Origin: Halobacteriovoraceae bacterium
GTDB taxonomy: Bacteria; Bdellovibrionota; Bacteriovoracia; Bacteriovoracales; Bacteriovoracaceae
Assembly (NCBI GenBank): GCA_002712005.1
Contig: PASP01000009.1
Span: forward strand, 136,927-200,926
Length of the DNA stretch: 64,000 nucleotides
Direction: 5' to 3'
Positions 16,961 through 26,077 of the stretch are shown in pieces. The notes under the pieces were generated by a model. The model searched no databases, had not been told where the DNA came from, and was given only the letters and a program-made list of their open reading frames with translations. The position numbers and the translations under genes were made by a program. The first letter of the stretch is position 1. Each line of letters begins with the position of its first letter.

Positions 16961-18297
16961 GAGAAAGTGTTTCAGCCGTTTTTATTTCTCGCAAAAATAA
17001 AACTCTATTTTCCATGAAGAGACAGGATTATCTCTCTGTATTTCCTGGTTATACTTCATTTCCCGGGGGGAAGGTAGACAAGTCAGATCGGGAGAGTCAA
17101 AAAACGGCTCCGGAGAAGTTTTCAGATAGCATAACGGATATTCATTGGAATGCTCTCAGTAGAGAAATGAGTGAGGAACTTCATTTTGATCTCAATGACC
17201 ATCAAGATGATATCCTTGAAATTTATCTTCTCGGTACTGCTGTTACACCAGAATTTAATCCCTATCGTTTTAAATCCTATTTCTATATTGTTGTTCTTGA
17301 TCAGGAATATCCCTTTGTCGTAGATGAAGGGGAGACTTATTCAAGCGAATGGGTGCAAGCTGAATCTTTGTTTGATCGCTATAATCGTGGAGAAGTTTTG
17401 GCGGTGCCCCCTACGGTTCAAATGATTGCAACCTTGGCCAGTGATTTAAATAGTCGAGGCCCTTTGGATTTTAAACTCGAGACAATTGAAGAAAGAGAAG
17501 TTCCCATGATTGAGTCGGTGAAGGGAGTTAAACAATTTCTTCCCCTAAGCCACACTTTTCCTCCCGCCAATCGAACCAATTGTTTCATTGTGGGCGACGA
17601 TCCTGATCGCTATCTCGTCGATCCTTCTCCAAGAGATCGTAATGAGTTTGAGAAACTTTGTCGCAGTATTGATCACTATGGATTCGATCATATTTTTATC
17701 TCTCATCACCACCCTGATCATCATGAACATCTCAAATGGATGGTAGAGAGATATCAGTCCAAAGTATTTCTTAGTGCAAAAACAAAGGAATTGATTTTAA
17801 AGAAATATGGAAGTGACTACTTCGAGGGGATGGAACTTCACTTACTCAAAGAAGGGGATATCATAGGTACTTCTCTGGGTTCGCCTTTGGTTGTATATGA
17901 AGTTCCTGGCCATGATGAGGGACAATTGGCCTTGGCCCCTAAAAACTTAAATTGGTTCTTTGTTGGTGATTTAATTCAAACCATTGGAACAGTTGTCATT
18001 GGTGGAGAAGAAGGGGATATGGCCAAGTATTTTTCTTCTCTTCAGCGAGTTATTGATCTATGTCCAAAGGTGCTTTTTCCTAGTCATGGGATTGCACTTG
18101 GTGGGGTAAAGAAGTTGGAGAAAACTCTAAAGCATCGCCTTTTACGAGAACAGAAAATTAAAGAACTTATGGGTGAGGGAAAGGATGAAGAGGAGATCCT
18201 GGCCATTGTTTATGAGGGACTTGAAGATAAGCTCATTCCCTATGCTCGAAAGACGATTGCGGCGCATATGTGTAAAATACTTGCAGAAAAAAGCTGA
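16957..18297 (+). CDS. Nudix hydrolase-metallo-beta-lactamase fusion protein
   Basis: A 446-residue cytoplasmic two-domain protein. The N-terminal Nudix domain (about 1-170) has FPGGKVD near 32 and the core ALSREMSEEL (66-75), with an insertion of over 20 residues between the GG and the REXXEE helix. The C-terminal metallo-beta-lactamase fold has the zinc motif SHHHPDHHEH (about 249-258), a later PGHDEGQL and GDLIQT, and a final FPSHG. It resembles LACTB2-like hydrolases preceded by a nucleotide- or CoA-diphosphate-cleaving domain. The start ATG overlaps the upstream stop (ATGA), with AGGAAAG before it. Neither substrate can be assigned. Confidence 0.85.
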   Translation: MRESVSAVFISRKNKTLFSMKRQDYLSVFPGYTSFPGGKVDKSDRESQKTAPEKFSDSITDIHWNALSREMSEELHFDLNDHQDDILEIYLLGTAVTPEFNPYRFKSYFYIVVLDQEYPFVVDEGETYSSEWVQAESLFDRYNRGEVLAVPPTVQMIATLASDLNSRGPLDFKLETIEEREVPMIESVKGVKQFLPLSHTFPPANRTNCFIVGDDPDRYLVDPSPRDRNEFEKLCRSIDHYGFDHIFISHHHPDHHEHLKWMVERYQSKVFLSAKTKELILKKYGSDYFEGMELHLLKEGDIIGTSLGSPLVVYEVPGHDEGQLALAPKNLNWFFVGDLIQTIGTVVIGGEEGDMAKYFSSLQRVIDLCPKVLFPSHGIALGGVKKLEKTLKHRLLREQKIKELMGEGKDEEEILAIVYEGLEDKLIPYARKTIAAHMCKILAEKS

Positions 18298-18332
18298 TTT
18301 AAATTATGAAATAATGACCATTCTGTGATCTA

Positions 18333-19271
18333 ATGGATTATATGAAGTTTTTGACCTATATTCGCAGCCTTATTCACCTTCAAACCTTCTTTGTAAGTTT
18401 TGGTATATCTGTCGTTTGGATATTGGGCACGGACTTCATTGTTCACAATTTGATCCCCCAAGAATATAACACGGAGCTCTTACAGAACTTAAAGGGTCTT
18501 TGCTATATCTTCATTCTCTGTATCCTTCTTTCTTGGCTTCATAAGAAAGAACAGAAATCAACCAATCTTCTGATGGCCAAGAAAAGTCAGGCGATGATTG
18601 GAGAGTTCTCCGGCATGATCGTTCATGAGGTGAAGAATCCTCTGCATTCGATTCATATATGCATCCAAAGAATTAAGGATCTCCTTAAGGTCGAAAATAT
18701 TGATGGAGATCGTTATATTGACCTCACAGAAGAGTCTATACTAAGACTTGATGAAACCATCGATTATCTTCAGGGTCTATCTCGAGGTCAAAGTCTTGAT
18801 CAGATAAAATTTGAAGAGGGTTTTGAAGTAAGCTCTCACCTTCATAAGACCTTCGACTTTTTAAAGAAGTCCTATTTTGCAAGTTTCTACAAATTGGATA
18901 CTCAAGATATTTTTGATCTTAAATTGAAGGTCAATCATAGTTTAATTTCCCATGTTTTTCTCAATCTTATGAAGAACGCTATGGACTATATGAAAGAGCA
19001 AAAAATAGAAAATGGAGTTATCAAGTTAAGTCTTGAAAAGAATTCTAAGTATATTATTTTAGGACTCGAAAATTCGGGAAATCCTATTTCTCCTCACATT
19101 CAGGCCAAGCTCTTTAATCACTTTACATCTAAGGTCGGAAGAAAGGGAACAGGATTGGGTCTTCTCTTTTGTCGTCAAATCATGAAGGCCCACGGTGGAG
19201 AAATTCAATATGATAAAGAGAGTTCTACTCCTAAGTTCTTGCTAAAATTTCCAAGAAATCTCGTGGTCTAA
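18333..19271 (+). CDS. Membrane-bound sensor histidine kinase
   Basis: A 312-residue histidine kinase with two N-terminal membrane helices (about 10-40 and 54-69) and only a very short loop between them, so it has no obvious periplasmic sensor domain. The dimerisation/phosphorylation box is MIVHEVKNPLHSIH with His98. The ATPase domain shows an N box (HVFLNLMKNAMDY) and a G box (GRKGTGLGLLFCRQIMKAHGG). No response regulator gene is adjacent, so it is an orphan kinase. It follows the Nudix-MBL gene by 35 bases. Confidence 0.93.
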   Translation: MDYMKFLTYIRSLIHLQTFFVSFGISVVWILGTDFIVHNLIPQEYNTELLQNLKGLCYIFILCILLSWLHKKEQKSTNLLMAKKSQAMIGEFSGMIVHEVKNPLHSIHICIQRIKDLLKVENIDGDRYIDLTEESILRLDETIDYLQGLSRGQSLDQIKFEEGFEVSSHLHKTFDFLKKSYFASFYKLDTQDIFDLKLKVNHSLISHVFLNLMKNAMDYMKEQKIENGVIKLSLEKNSKYIILGLENSGNPISPHIQAKLFNHFTSKVGRKGTGLGLLFCRQIMKAHGGEIQYDKESSTPKFLLKFPRNLVV

Positions 19272-19293
19272 ACAAGTTCATAATACGAATCTT

Positions 19294-19896
19294 TTAAAGA
19301 AAGGTTTGATTGAGAAGGACCACAACCTTCATCCTATAGTCCTCAAAAGAAGTCCTTTTATAAATTAATTCTTCTTGAATAACCTTTTGGGTCCTTTCCA
19401 AATGGTGAGGAAATTCAAATTCATTAAGTGGGCCTTGAATTTGAAGATGATCAATCTCTTTTAATGAAAAGGCGTGCTTAAGGCCCTCTCTTAGAGAGAG
19501 AGAAAGAATACCAAATGTTGATTCTAGCGCCTTGGCTTCAATTTTTCCTAGAGGGAGTTTCACAAGATCAGCAGCACTTTTATCACTGCCTCCTAATAAT
19601 TTGTGAATCAGCAGAGAGAGAAAGTATTTTTCAAGATAGAGAAGGCCAAAATTCGTTTGTTCATGAATAATATGGAAAACCAGTATCTCTGTCATGGGTG
19701 ACTCTAATTCTGGACTAAAGAGCGAATCAGAGTATGAGGCTTCTTTGACGAGGGAGATGCCCTTGAGTTCGAGAAGCTTTACTAGAGAGAGATTAAATTT
19801 CTGTTGAAATATTTCTGAATTAAAGTGGGATTGATTCTTGGTTAAACCCTTTATATTACTTTTTTTGAATTGGGGATGAAGAGGGTAATCACTCAT
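19294..19896 (-). CDS. FliM-like (CheC/FliM fold) protein, tentative
   Basis: A 200-residue protein without a signal peptide. The segment LEKYFLSLLIHKLLGGSDKS and the following KIEAKALESTFGILSLSLREGLKHAF (about 92-140) resemble the middle domain of the flagellar switch protein FliM (the '..L.FGG......T..E......L...L..AW' pattern). The N-terminal EIDNLL-like CheY-binding motif and the C-terminal SpoA domain of full FliM are not visible. The start is placed at the ATG at 19896, downstream of the cytidine deaminase stop. It could be a degenerate or dedicated switch-like protein; the call is tentative. Confidence 0.5.
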   Translation of the reverse strand: MSDYPLHPQFKKSNIKGLTKNQSHFNSEIFQQKFNLSLVKLLELKGISLVKEASYSDSLFSPELESPMTEILVFHIIHEQTNFGLLYLEKYFLSLLIHKLLGGSDKSAADLVKLPLGKIEAKALESTFGILSLSLREGLKHAFSLKEIDHLQIQGPLNEFEFPHHLERTQKVIQEELIYKRTSFEDYRMKVVVLLNQTFL

Positions 19897-19898
19897 TC

Positions 19899-20327
19899 TC
19901 AAATGTCATAAAGAGAATCAAAGCTGTGAGGGAGAAAGTCTCTGAAACTCATTTGCTTTAAAATACCTTCTGCATTGGCAATATAAACGGGGAAGTCTTT
20001 ATCACAGAATTCAGCAAGAACTTGCAGGCAAAGAGCACAAGGGTAGGTCGCTCCCTTTGTATTAGCAATGACGGTTAGAAATTCAATATTTTGCTTTCCC
20101 TTTGCAGCTACAGCAGAAACTAGTGCTGTACGTTCAGCGCATATGGTTGCTCCATAACTTGCATTTTCTACATTACAGCCGCCATAGAGTTGATCATCAC
20201 CAATAAATTTAATACAGGCCCCAACCGGAAAATTGGAATAGGGAGAATGGGTATGAGACTGGGCCTTCTTGGCCACATCATAACTTTTTTCAACAAGAGC
20301 ACTTACTTCAATATGGTGTTTGGCCAT
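19899..20327 (-). CDS. cdd: Cytidine deaminase
   Basis: A 142-residue homotetrameric-type zinc enzyme deaminating cytidine and deoxycytidine. The zinc and catalytic residues are visible: Cys63 and Glu65 in TICAERTA, and Cys97 and Cys100 in PCALC. SPYSNFPVGA and NVENASYG form the substrate site. Its length is normal. It belongs to a run of minus-strand genes (esterase, DUF2797, cdd, FliM-like) with gaps of 2 to 26 bases, so they are probably co-transcribed. It would salvage pyrimidines, useful when consuming nucleic acids. Confidence 0.95.
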   Translation of the reverse strand: MAKHHIEVSALVEKSYDVAKKAQSHTHSPYSNFPVGACIKFIGDDQLYGGCNVENASYGATICAERTALVSAVAAKGKQNIEFLTVIANTKGATYPCALCLQVLAEFCDKDFPVYIANAEGILKQMSFRDFLPHSFDSLYDI

Positions 20328-20338
20328 GGTTTCAATCC

Positions 20339-21172
20339 TTAGGAAAGGGTAATATGGTAGCCTTGGTGTTTTCTCATATTGATAACACCAGTATCTAGTA
20401 TAAGGTATTGACCTTTAATTCCCAACAAGGTTCCTTCTATTTTCTGTTTTTTATCAAAAGAGAGGCTAGAAAACTTCTTTGGTACTTCTAAGATAGGATA
20501 TTTGATTTCTAGAATATCTTCCTCTATATCATCTGCATCAGCATCATCGAGAAGATCACCATACTCTTCAAAGATTTGATCGCGAATGAGTTCGAGATCA
20601 ACAAACTCATATTCACATTTGAGCATATTGCGCCAGTTGGTTTTATCGGCCATGGTTTTTGCTAATTCAACTTCAACCATACCTGATGTCTTACGGTCAG
20701 CGACTTTGAGTATGGGAAGAGCGTAGACAGCACCTTGATCAATCCAACGGGTAGGGACTTGAGTTTCCCTAGTGATACCAATTTTCACACCGCTGGTTAT
20801 AGATAAATAGATCACATGGGGAATGAAGCAATGTTCTTCGCCCCATTTGGGCTCGCGACATGTTCCTTTGTGATAATGGCATAATTCAGGTTTTACGATA
20901 CAAGAGTCACAGCGGGCCAAGCTAATAAAATTCTTATAACTAAAGCCCTGGCCGTAGCTCTTCTTTATGCTCTTACCGTCATAAATATCATAAATACTCT
21001 CTTGATAGTCGAGAGTTATTTCCTTACCTAAGAAATCATTCATGGGAACAAGAATCTCTTTATCTAGATTGTCAGGTTCCTCAATATTTCTAAGGGGGAG
21101 ATGGTATTGAACGGGGTCTTCGCCGCTTTGAAGATCTCCCTTCATTTTTCTTATTGTTCCAGAATAGCTCAT
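20339..21172 (-). CDS. DUF2797 family protein
   Basis: A 277-residue protein of unknown function matching DUF2797. The signature is a Cys/His-rich block (ARCDSCIVKPELCHYHKGTC, then REPKWGEEHC) that could bind zinc, followed by KIGITRETQVPTRWIDQGA. The protein ends GQYLILDTGVINMRKHQGY. An acidic stretch (DLLDDADADDIEEDI) near 215 is an insertion. The ATG at 21172 is preferred over a TTG six bases upstream. It is part of the same minus-strand run as cdd. Confidence 0.88.
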   Translation of the reverse strand: MSYSGTIRKMKGDLQSGEDPVQYHLPLRNIEEPDNLDKEILVPMNDFLGKEITLDYQESIYDIYDGKSIKKSYGQGFSYKNFISLARCDSCIVKPELCHYHKGTCREPKWGEEHCFIPHVIYLSITSGVKIGITRETQVPTRWIDQGAVYALPILKVADRKTSGMVEVELAKTMADKTNWRNMLKCEYEFVDLELIRDQIFEEYGDLLDDADADDIEEDILEIKYPILEVPKKFSSLSFDKKQKIEGTLLGIKGQYLILDTGVINMRKHQGYHITLS

Positions 21173-21198
21173 GCTCAAAATCTTTTTTATGTTTTATA

Positions 21199-21915
21199 TT
21201 ATTTAATATTCTCTTTCAGAAAGTGAATAAGGGATTGTAGAATTCTTGGAGGAATTTCATGACCTCCAGGAAACTCATGGTAATCCACTTTATATTCCTT
21301 CTCGACCAATATTTCTTTAAGTTTTCTTGCCATGGCCAGGGGAAGTACAGGGTCTCCGGTACCATGGGATTGAAAGATAGGAATTTTCTTAGCTTTCTTA
21401 GCCTTAGCCCTAGAAAGAGAAGAATTCAATCTTTCTTTGGCCACTAAAGTAGAGGAGAGAAGAACAAGGGCTTTGGCCGGCACTTCATAATTAAAGGCCA
21501 AATCACAGGTCATCATACTTCCTTGGCTAAATCCTCCAAGGATGAGTTCCCCCTTAATATGTTCAGTAAGAAAGTTCTTTAAAAGTTGAGCACTCTCTTC
21601 CATACCTTTAGGGTATTGATCGCTAAATAAGTTTTCAAAGCCACCAGTCATCATGGCGACATTGAGTTGTTCCATATCAATAGGAAACCAAGCCTTTCCA
21701 TACATATGGGGCCCTATCGGAACTTTAAGTGGGCCATCGGGAAAGATCCAATTGTATTTTTTGAGTTCCGGTAAGAGGGTCGCCAATGGAGCAAGGTCTT
21801 TCATATTGGCTCCATATCCATGAAGAAGAACAACTGTGGGTAGGTCCTCTCCATTTTTGATTTCAAGATAATCTAGGCTGTTATTCTCATTGTGGTAGGT
21901 ATTTATAGTCGTCAT
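21199..21915 (-). CDS. Carboxylesterase/phospholipase-type alpha/beta hydrolase
   Basis: A 238-residue cytoplasmic serine hydrolase of the Abhydrolase_2 group. The oxyanion region is LLHGYGAN (31-37), the nucleophile is Ser130 in GGFSQGS, the acid is Asp188 in HGTGDPVLPL, and the base is His219 in PGGHEIP. Family members hydrolyse short acyl esters or lysophospholipids; the substrate is unknown. It is the first gene of the minus-strand run ending with the FliM-like gene. Confidence 0.9.
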   Translation of the reverse strand: MTTINTYHNENNSLDYLEIKNGEDLPTVVLLHGYGANMKDLAPLATLLPELKKYNWIFPDGPLKVPIGPHMYGKAWFPIDMEQLNVAMMTGGFENLFSDQYPKGMEESAQLLKNFLTEHIKGELILGGFSQGSMMTCDLAFNYEVPAKALVLLSSTLVAKERLNSSLSRAKAKKAKKIPIFQSHGTGDPVLPLAMARKLKEILVEKEYKVDYHEFPGGHEIPPRILQSLIHFLKENIK

Positions 21916-22047
21916 ATCTTAAGATTACCTTGTTCGGGGATGGTATTTCAAATGAAAACGCAGTGACAAAGTTGGATAAGTCTTTAGATATAGGGGAATT
22001 AAGAAAGCTTTTTAAATAATTGATGCTTATTGTCCGATATAGGGATC

Positions 22048-23718
22048 ATGAAAAAATATCAAATGAAATGGAAATGGTTATATATAGTTTTCGCACTGAT
22101 CTCTCCTATGAGTTATGGAGAGGACGAGGTGATGGATAGTGAGTATTTTAAGAAGACTCATCACCATATGGTGCAACTCCTTCTTGAAGTCGAAAAGGAC
22201 AATCAGTATGGCAGCCTATATCCTGTTGAAGGAAAGACCAGTTTTTATAAAGGAAAGTTGATCGATCTGCCTGACCCTGCCCTTGGACAACCTAAATTCT
22301 TCTCTTTGAAAAATCTCTTACAATTTAATATATATGCAGCTTCTCGTAATCTCTGCTTCTTTGGAGGTTGGCCATCTTATAAGAGAAGGGGTCTCTGTAA
22401 AGAGCCTTGGAAGTTTAATACGGATTCAAGTTTTGGAATGAGTTATGATCGCAATCACTATTGTGGCCATGACGATATGTTTCGCTGTAATCCGATTCTC
22501 TTTGGAAAAGGAGATGGGGAAAACTCTCAAGATAGTAATGGCTCGGGTATGAGTGCCGGCAAGTGTATTAATTTTAAAAAGAATGGCGGAAGTATAAAGA
22601 CAGTCACCAAACAGTGTTATGAAGAGACTCAAGATAATCTAGACTCTCTTTATGAACTCTATGCTGAAGATGAGAACTATCGCGAGAAATTTAATAAACT
22701 CAAAGAAGAGATGACTCTCTTCTGTACGGAAAACTCACGGTATTCTGCTTGCGATTATCTTCTGGATCGTATCACGACTTTAGAGAATCGATTCTATTGT
22801 CTTGAAAATCAGGATTTAAATATTGGTGGCGATGCTATTGCTGCCTTAACAGAAATACCGGATCATTTAAAGGGAAGAAATCTTCGAGCTGCTCAGTTGA
22901 GACTGGAGGCAGAAACTCAAGAAGCTCCTCCTATTGAGTCTGTTCCTATTCCTAGAACAAGGCCAAGAATGAGAAACGATGCAGCTCCTGCAGTATCTAT
23001 TAGACCTGTTCCAAGACCTGAAAGAGAGGTTGAGAGGGAAGTTGCCGGAGGTGAAGCCTGTCAATTCTACGATCGCTTCAAGCGCTCAGGTATCAATGAT
23101 AAGGCCCTAAAGCAAGCCCTTTACTTCTATGAAAAAAATAAATCACGCCTAAGTAAAGAGCGCTATATTTCCATAGCTGACTATGGAATGCGTTCAAATC
23201 AAAAGAGATTCTATATTCTTGATATGAATACCGGTGAGGTGCAAACTGAGCATGTCTCCCATGGATCAGGAAATCGAAGCGGCAGGAAGATTGCTGACTC
23301 AAATCACGACGGTAGGCTAGAGCGCTGTCATCATGGAAATAATATTAATGATCGAACCAATATGACCAGGGGAGGATTCTTTATAACAAGCTCCCTAAGG
23401 AATTCACCTAATCATGGACCCAGTTCATGGCCGTCTTTAGATGGAAGGGGCAACGATAGTATGTGGATGGATGGGGTGAGTCCTGGCGTGAATGACGAAG
23501 CCCGATCATCCTATGTGGTCATGCATGGGGCTTCTTATAATAGAGGCTCTATTATGGGGAGAAGTTATGGTTGCCCGGCCTTTAGACCTGAGCGAGCTTC
23601 ATCAGTTATCAATACCATTAAAGGCGGAAGTCTTTACTATTCTTATATTCCTCAATGTTCGTCCCTTCAATCGCGAGTTGATCGCCAAGTAGAGGGGTGG
23701 CAAGGAATGTGTCAGTAA
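22048..23718 (+). CDS. Secreted murein L,D-transpeptidase-like protein (YkuD_2 type) with long N-terminal extension
   Basis: A 556-residue exported protein. After a signal peptide (hydrophobic WLYIVFALISPMSYG near 13-27) comes a Cys-rich region of about 330 residues with several pairs (LCFFGG, LCKEP, HYCGHDDMFRCN), then a Pro/Arg linker (VPIPRTRPRMR). The C-terminal 210 residues match the YkuD_2 catalytic family: YISIADYGMRSNQKRFYILD, VSHGSG, a GGFFITSS segment, YVVMHGASY, and the active-site-like GRSYGCPAF near 505. Such enzymes cross-link or trim peptidoglycan. The start is the ATG at 22048. The N-terminal region is unrecognised. It could remodel the cell's own or prey wall. Confidence 0.82.
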   Translation: MKKYQMKWKWLYIVFALISPMSYGEDEVMDSEYFKKTHHHMVQLLLEVEKDNQYGSLYPVEGKTSFYKGKLIDLPDPALGQPKFFSLKNLLQFNIYAASRNLCFFGGWPSYKRRGLCKEPWKFNTDSSFGMSYDRNHYCGHDDMFRCNPILFGKGDGENSQDSNGSGMSAGKCINFKKNGGSIKTVTKQCYEETQDNLDSLYELYAEDENYREKFNKLKEEMTLFCTENSRYSACDYLLDRITTLENRFYCLENQDLNIGGDAIAALTEIPDHLKGRNLRAAQLRLEAETQEAPPIESVPIPRTRPRMRNDAAPAVSIRPVPRPEREVEREVAGGEACQFYDRFKRSGINDKALKQALYFYEKNKSRLSKERYISIADYGMRSNQKRFYILDMNTGEVQTEHVSHGSGNRSGRKIADSNHDGRLERCHHGNNINDRTNMTRGGFFITSSLRNSPNHGPSSWPSLDGRGNDSMWMDGVSPGVNDEARSSYVVMHGASYNRGSIMGRSYGCPAFRPERASSVINTIKGGSLYYSYIPQCSSLQSRVDRQVEGWQGMCQ

Positions 23719-23740
23719 AAATAAGGGAAAGAAAATGAAA

Positions 23741-23784
23741 AGGGGAAAAGACAATTATTGGAACAAATATTTATCTTTTCCCCT
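23741..23784 (+). terminator. Inverted repeat after the transpeptidase-like gene
   Basis: AGGGGAAAAGA (23741-23751) and TCTTTTCCCCT (23774-23784) are perfect 11-base arms around a 22-base loop, 22 bases after the stop. There is no clean T-run, so this may be a terminator or a transcript-stabilising hairpin. Confidence 0.5.
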
Positions 23785-23892
23785 TCTACGAGGATTTTGA
23801 GCTAGTGTAGTTAGTTTACTACAAAAGTTTGGGTCGTCAAACTATATTTTGATATTTTTAACCTTTTTTTTAAAAAGGCCAAAATTTACTCT

Positions 23893-25797
23893 TTATAGTC
23901 CTGCTCCCTTTTTGATCTCATCCACAACTTCTGGGTTTAAAAGTGTTGATATATCACCAAGATTACTGACATCCTTAGAGGCCACCTTTCTTAAGATACG
24001 ACGCATTATCTTACCCGAACGGGTCTTGGGTAGACCACTTACAATTTGGACCTGGTCCGGCTTAGCGATAGGGCCTATGACCTTAATGATGAACTCATTA
24101 ATTTCTGTTTTGAGTTTATCAAGTTCAATCTCGGCTCCCTCATTTAAATTGATATAGGCATAGATTCCCTGGCCTTTGATATCGTGAGGATATCCAACTA
24201 CAGCAGACTCAACTACAAAGGGATGTTCATTAATGGCCTCTTCTACTTCAGCAGTACCAATACGATGTCCAGAGATATTCATAACATCATCCACTCGTCC
24301 AGTGATACGATAGCGAGATTTCTCATCTCGTTTGGCCCCATCACCCGTAAAGTACTTACCTGGATAGGTTGTGAAATAAGTTTGACGATAGCGTTCGTGA
24401 TTTCCCCAAATGGTTCTCGCCATTCCAGGCCAGGGTTGAGTGATGCAGAGGTTTCCTTCAGCTGTCTTATCTTCGAGTTGAACTCCTTCATTATCAACTA
24501 ACTGAGGAAGAATCCCAGGTTGGGGATAAGTGGCGTAGCTAGGAATACACTCTGTTATGCCGGCCATGGGAGAAATCATGAAACCACCCGTTTCAGTTTG
24601 CCACCAAGTATCGACAATAGGGCATTTCTCATTTCCTATTTCCTTGTGATACCACTGCCAAGCTTCTTCATTAATTGGTTCTCCTACAGAACCTAAAACT
24701 TTAAGAGAAGAGAGATCATGGTCTTTCACAAATTTTAGGTCACAAGCTTGAAGTGCCCTGATCGCAGTAGGAGCGGTATAAAAGTGAGTGATTTTATATT
24801 TTTCAACAATTTCCCAAAAGCGACCTGCATCGGGATAGGTTGGAATACCTTCAAAGATAACACTTGAAGCCCCATTGATAAGGGGACCGTAAGCAATATA
24901 GCTGTGACCGGTAATCCAACCGATATCAGCTGTACACCAATAAATATCATCTTCTTCCATTTGGAAAACATTTTTAAAGGTTTGACCGGCCCAAACCATA
25001 TAGCCACCCGTCGTATGTAAGAGTCCTTTAGGTGTCCCTGTAGATCCTGAAGTATAGAGAATAAAAAGAGGATCTTCCGCATTCATCCATTCGGGCTCAC
25101 ATTGATCATCCGCTTGGGAGAGAAGTTCAAGGAGATCTAAATCTCTAGTTGAATCATAGTTAACGTGAGAGGCGTGAGTTCTCTTGCGCACAAGAACCTT
25201 ATCCACAGTGGTACAACTCTTTAGAGCTTCATCAGTAATCTCTTTGAGGCCTATTGTCTTAGCTCCACGATAGGCTTCATCATTTGTGACCACGAGTTTC
25301 GCCTCACAGTCTTGAATTCTTCCCGCAAGGGCCTGAGCAGAGAAGCCTCCGAATACGACAGAGTGAACGGCTCCAATTCGGGCACAAGCAAGTACACCGG
25401 TTAAGAGTTCGGGAACCATCGACATATAGAAGACAACACGATCCCATTTTTTAATTCCTTGGTCTTTAAGAACATTGGCAAAGCGGCATACTTCACGATG
25501 AAGTTCATTATAGGTATAGCTTAAGTGTTCATCATCTGGAGAGTTTCCCTCCCACATTACGGCCGTTTTATTTCCTCTTTTTTCAAGATGGCGATCAAGG
25601 CAATTATAAGTGATATTCAGTTGGCCATCTTCGAACCACTTAATTTCAAGATCATTGAAATCACCTTGGATAATTTTTTGAGGTTCTTTTTTCCAATCAT
25701 AGCTCTTTGCGATTTGGGCCCAATATTTTTCGGGCTCAGTAGTGGAGAGAGTATAGTGCTCTTCATAGTCATCGCGAGATGAAATATTCTGATTCAT
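23893..25797 (-). CDS. acs: Acetyl-CoA synthetase
   Basis: A 634-residue adenylating enzyme forming acetyl-CoA from acetate, ATP and CoA. The core adenylation motif YTSGSTGTPKGLLHTTGG and the motifs WWQTETGG and YFTGDGAKRDEKSRYRITGR are intact. LPKTRSGKIMRRILRK at the C-terminus carries the Lys acetylated by Pat-type enzymes. Its length is normal. I prefer the ATG at 25797, which is eight bases after AAAGG, over the ATG at 25803, which is too close. The gene is flanked by about 280 bases upstream. It assimilates acetate, complementing AacS at 42.8 kb. Confidence 0.95.
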   Translation of the reverse strand: MNQNISSRDDYEEHYTLSTTEPEKYWAQIAKSYDWKKEPQKIIQGDFNDLEIKWFEDGQLNITYNCLDRHLEKRGNKTAVMWEGNSPDDEHLSYTYNELHREVCRFANVLKDQGIKKWDRVVFYMSMVPELLTGVLACARIGAVHSVVFGGFSAQALAGRIQDCEAKLVVTNDEAYRGAKTIGLKEITDEALKSCTTVDKVLVRKRTHASHVNYDSTRDLDLLELLSQADDQCEPEWMNAEDPLFILYTSGSTGTPKGLLHTTGGYMVWAGQTFKNVFQMEEDDIYWCTADIGWITGHSYIAYGPLINGASSVIFEGIPTYPDAGRFWEIVEKYKITHFYTAPTAIRALQACDLKFVKDHDLSSLKVLGSVGEPINEEAWQWYHKEIGNEKCPIVDTWWQTETGGFMISPMAGITECIPSYATYPQPGILPQLVDNEGVQLEDKTAEGNLCITQPWPGMARTIWGNHERYRQTYFTTYPGKYFTGDGAKRDEKSRYRITGRVDDVMNISGHRIGTAEVEEAINEHPFVVESAVVGYPHDIKGQGIYAYINLNEGAEIELDKLKTEINEFIIKVIGPIAKPDQVQIVSGLPKTRSGKIMRRILRKVASKDVSNLGDISTLLNPEVVDEIKKGAGL

Positions 25798-26077
25798 AGT
25801 CATTTCCTTTGGTTTAAGGGGAGTGCATTCCTAAATTTTAAGCGCTTTAAAGGTCATGTGACAAATATAATGGGCAATTTTGGAGGCCGTGTTTAGGGTT
25901 TTTAAAGTGATTTTAACCCTGTCTAATCAGTCACTTAGTTCCCTCTACCTCTTTTACTTGCCGCCATTTCTAGGTCTCAAGCCAGTCATGGCGTAATCTT
26001 ATATTAAGGAAATAAAGTAATTTGGTCAGTTAACCGATTAGTGATTGAGGATACTCGTGAATTTAGGATTGAAGGTT

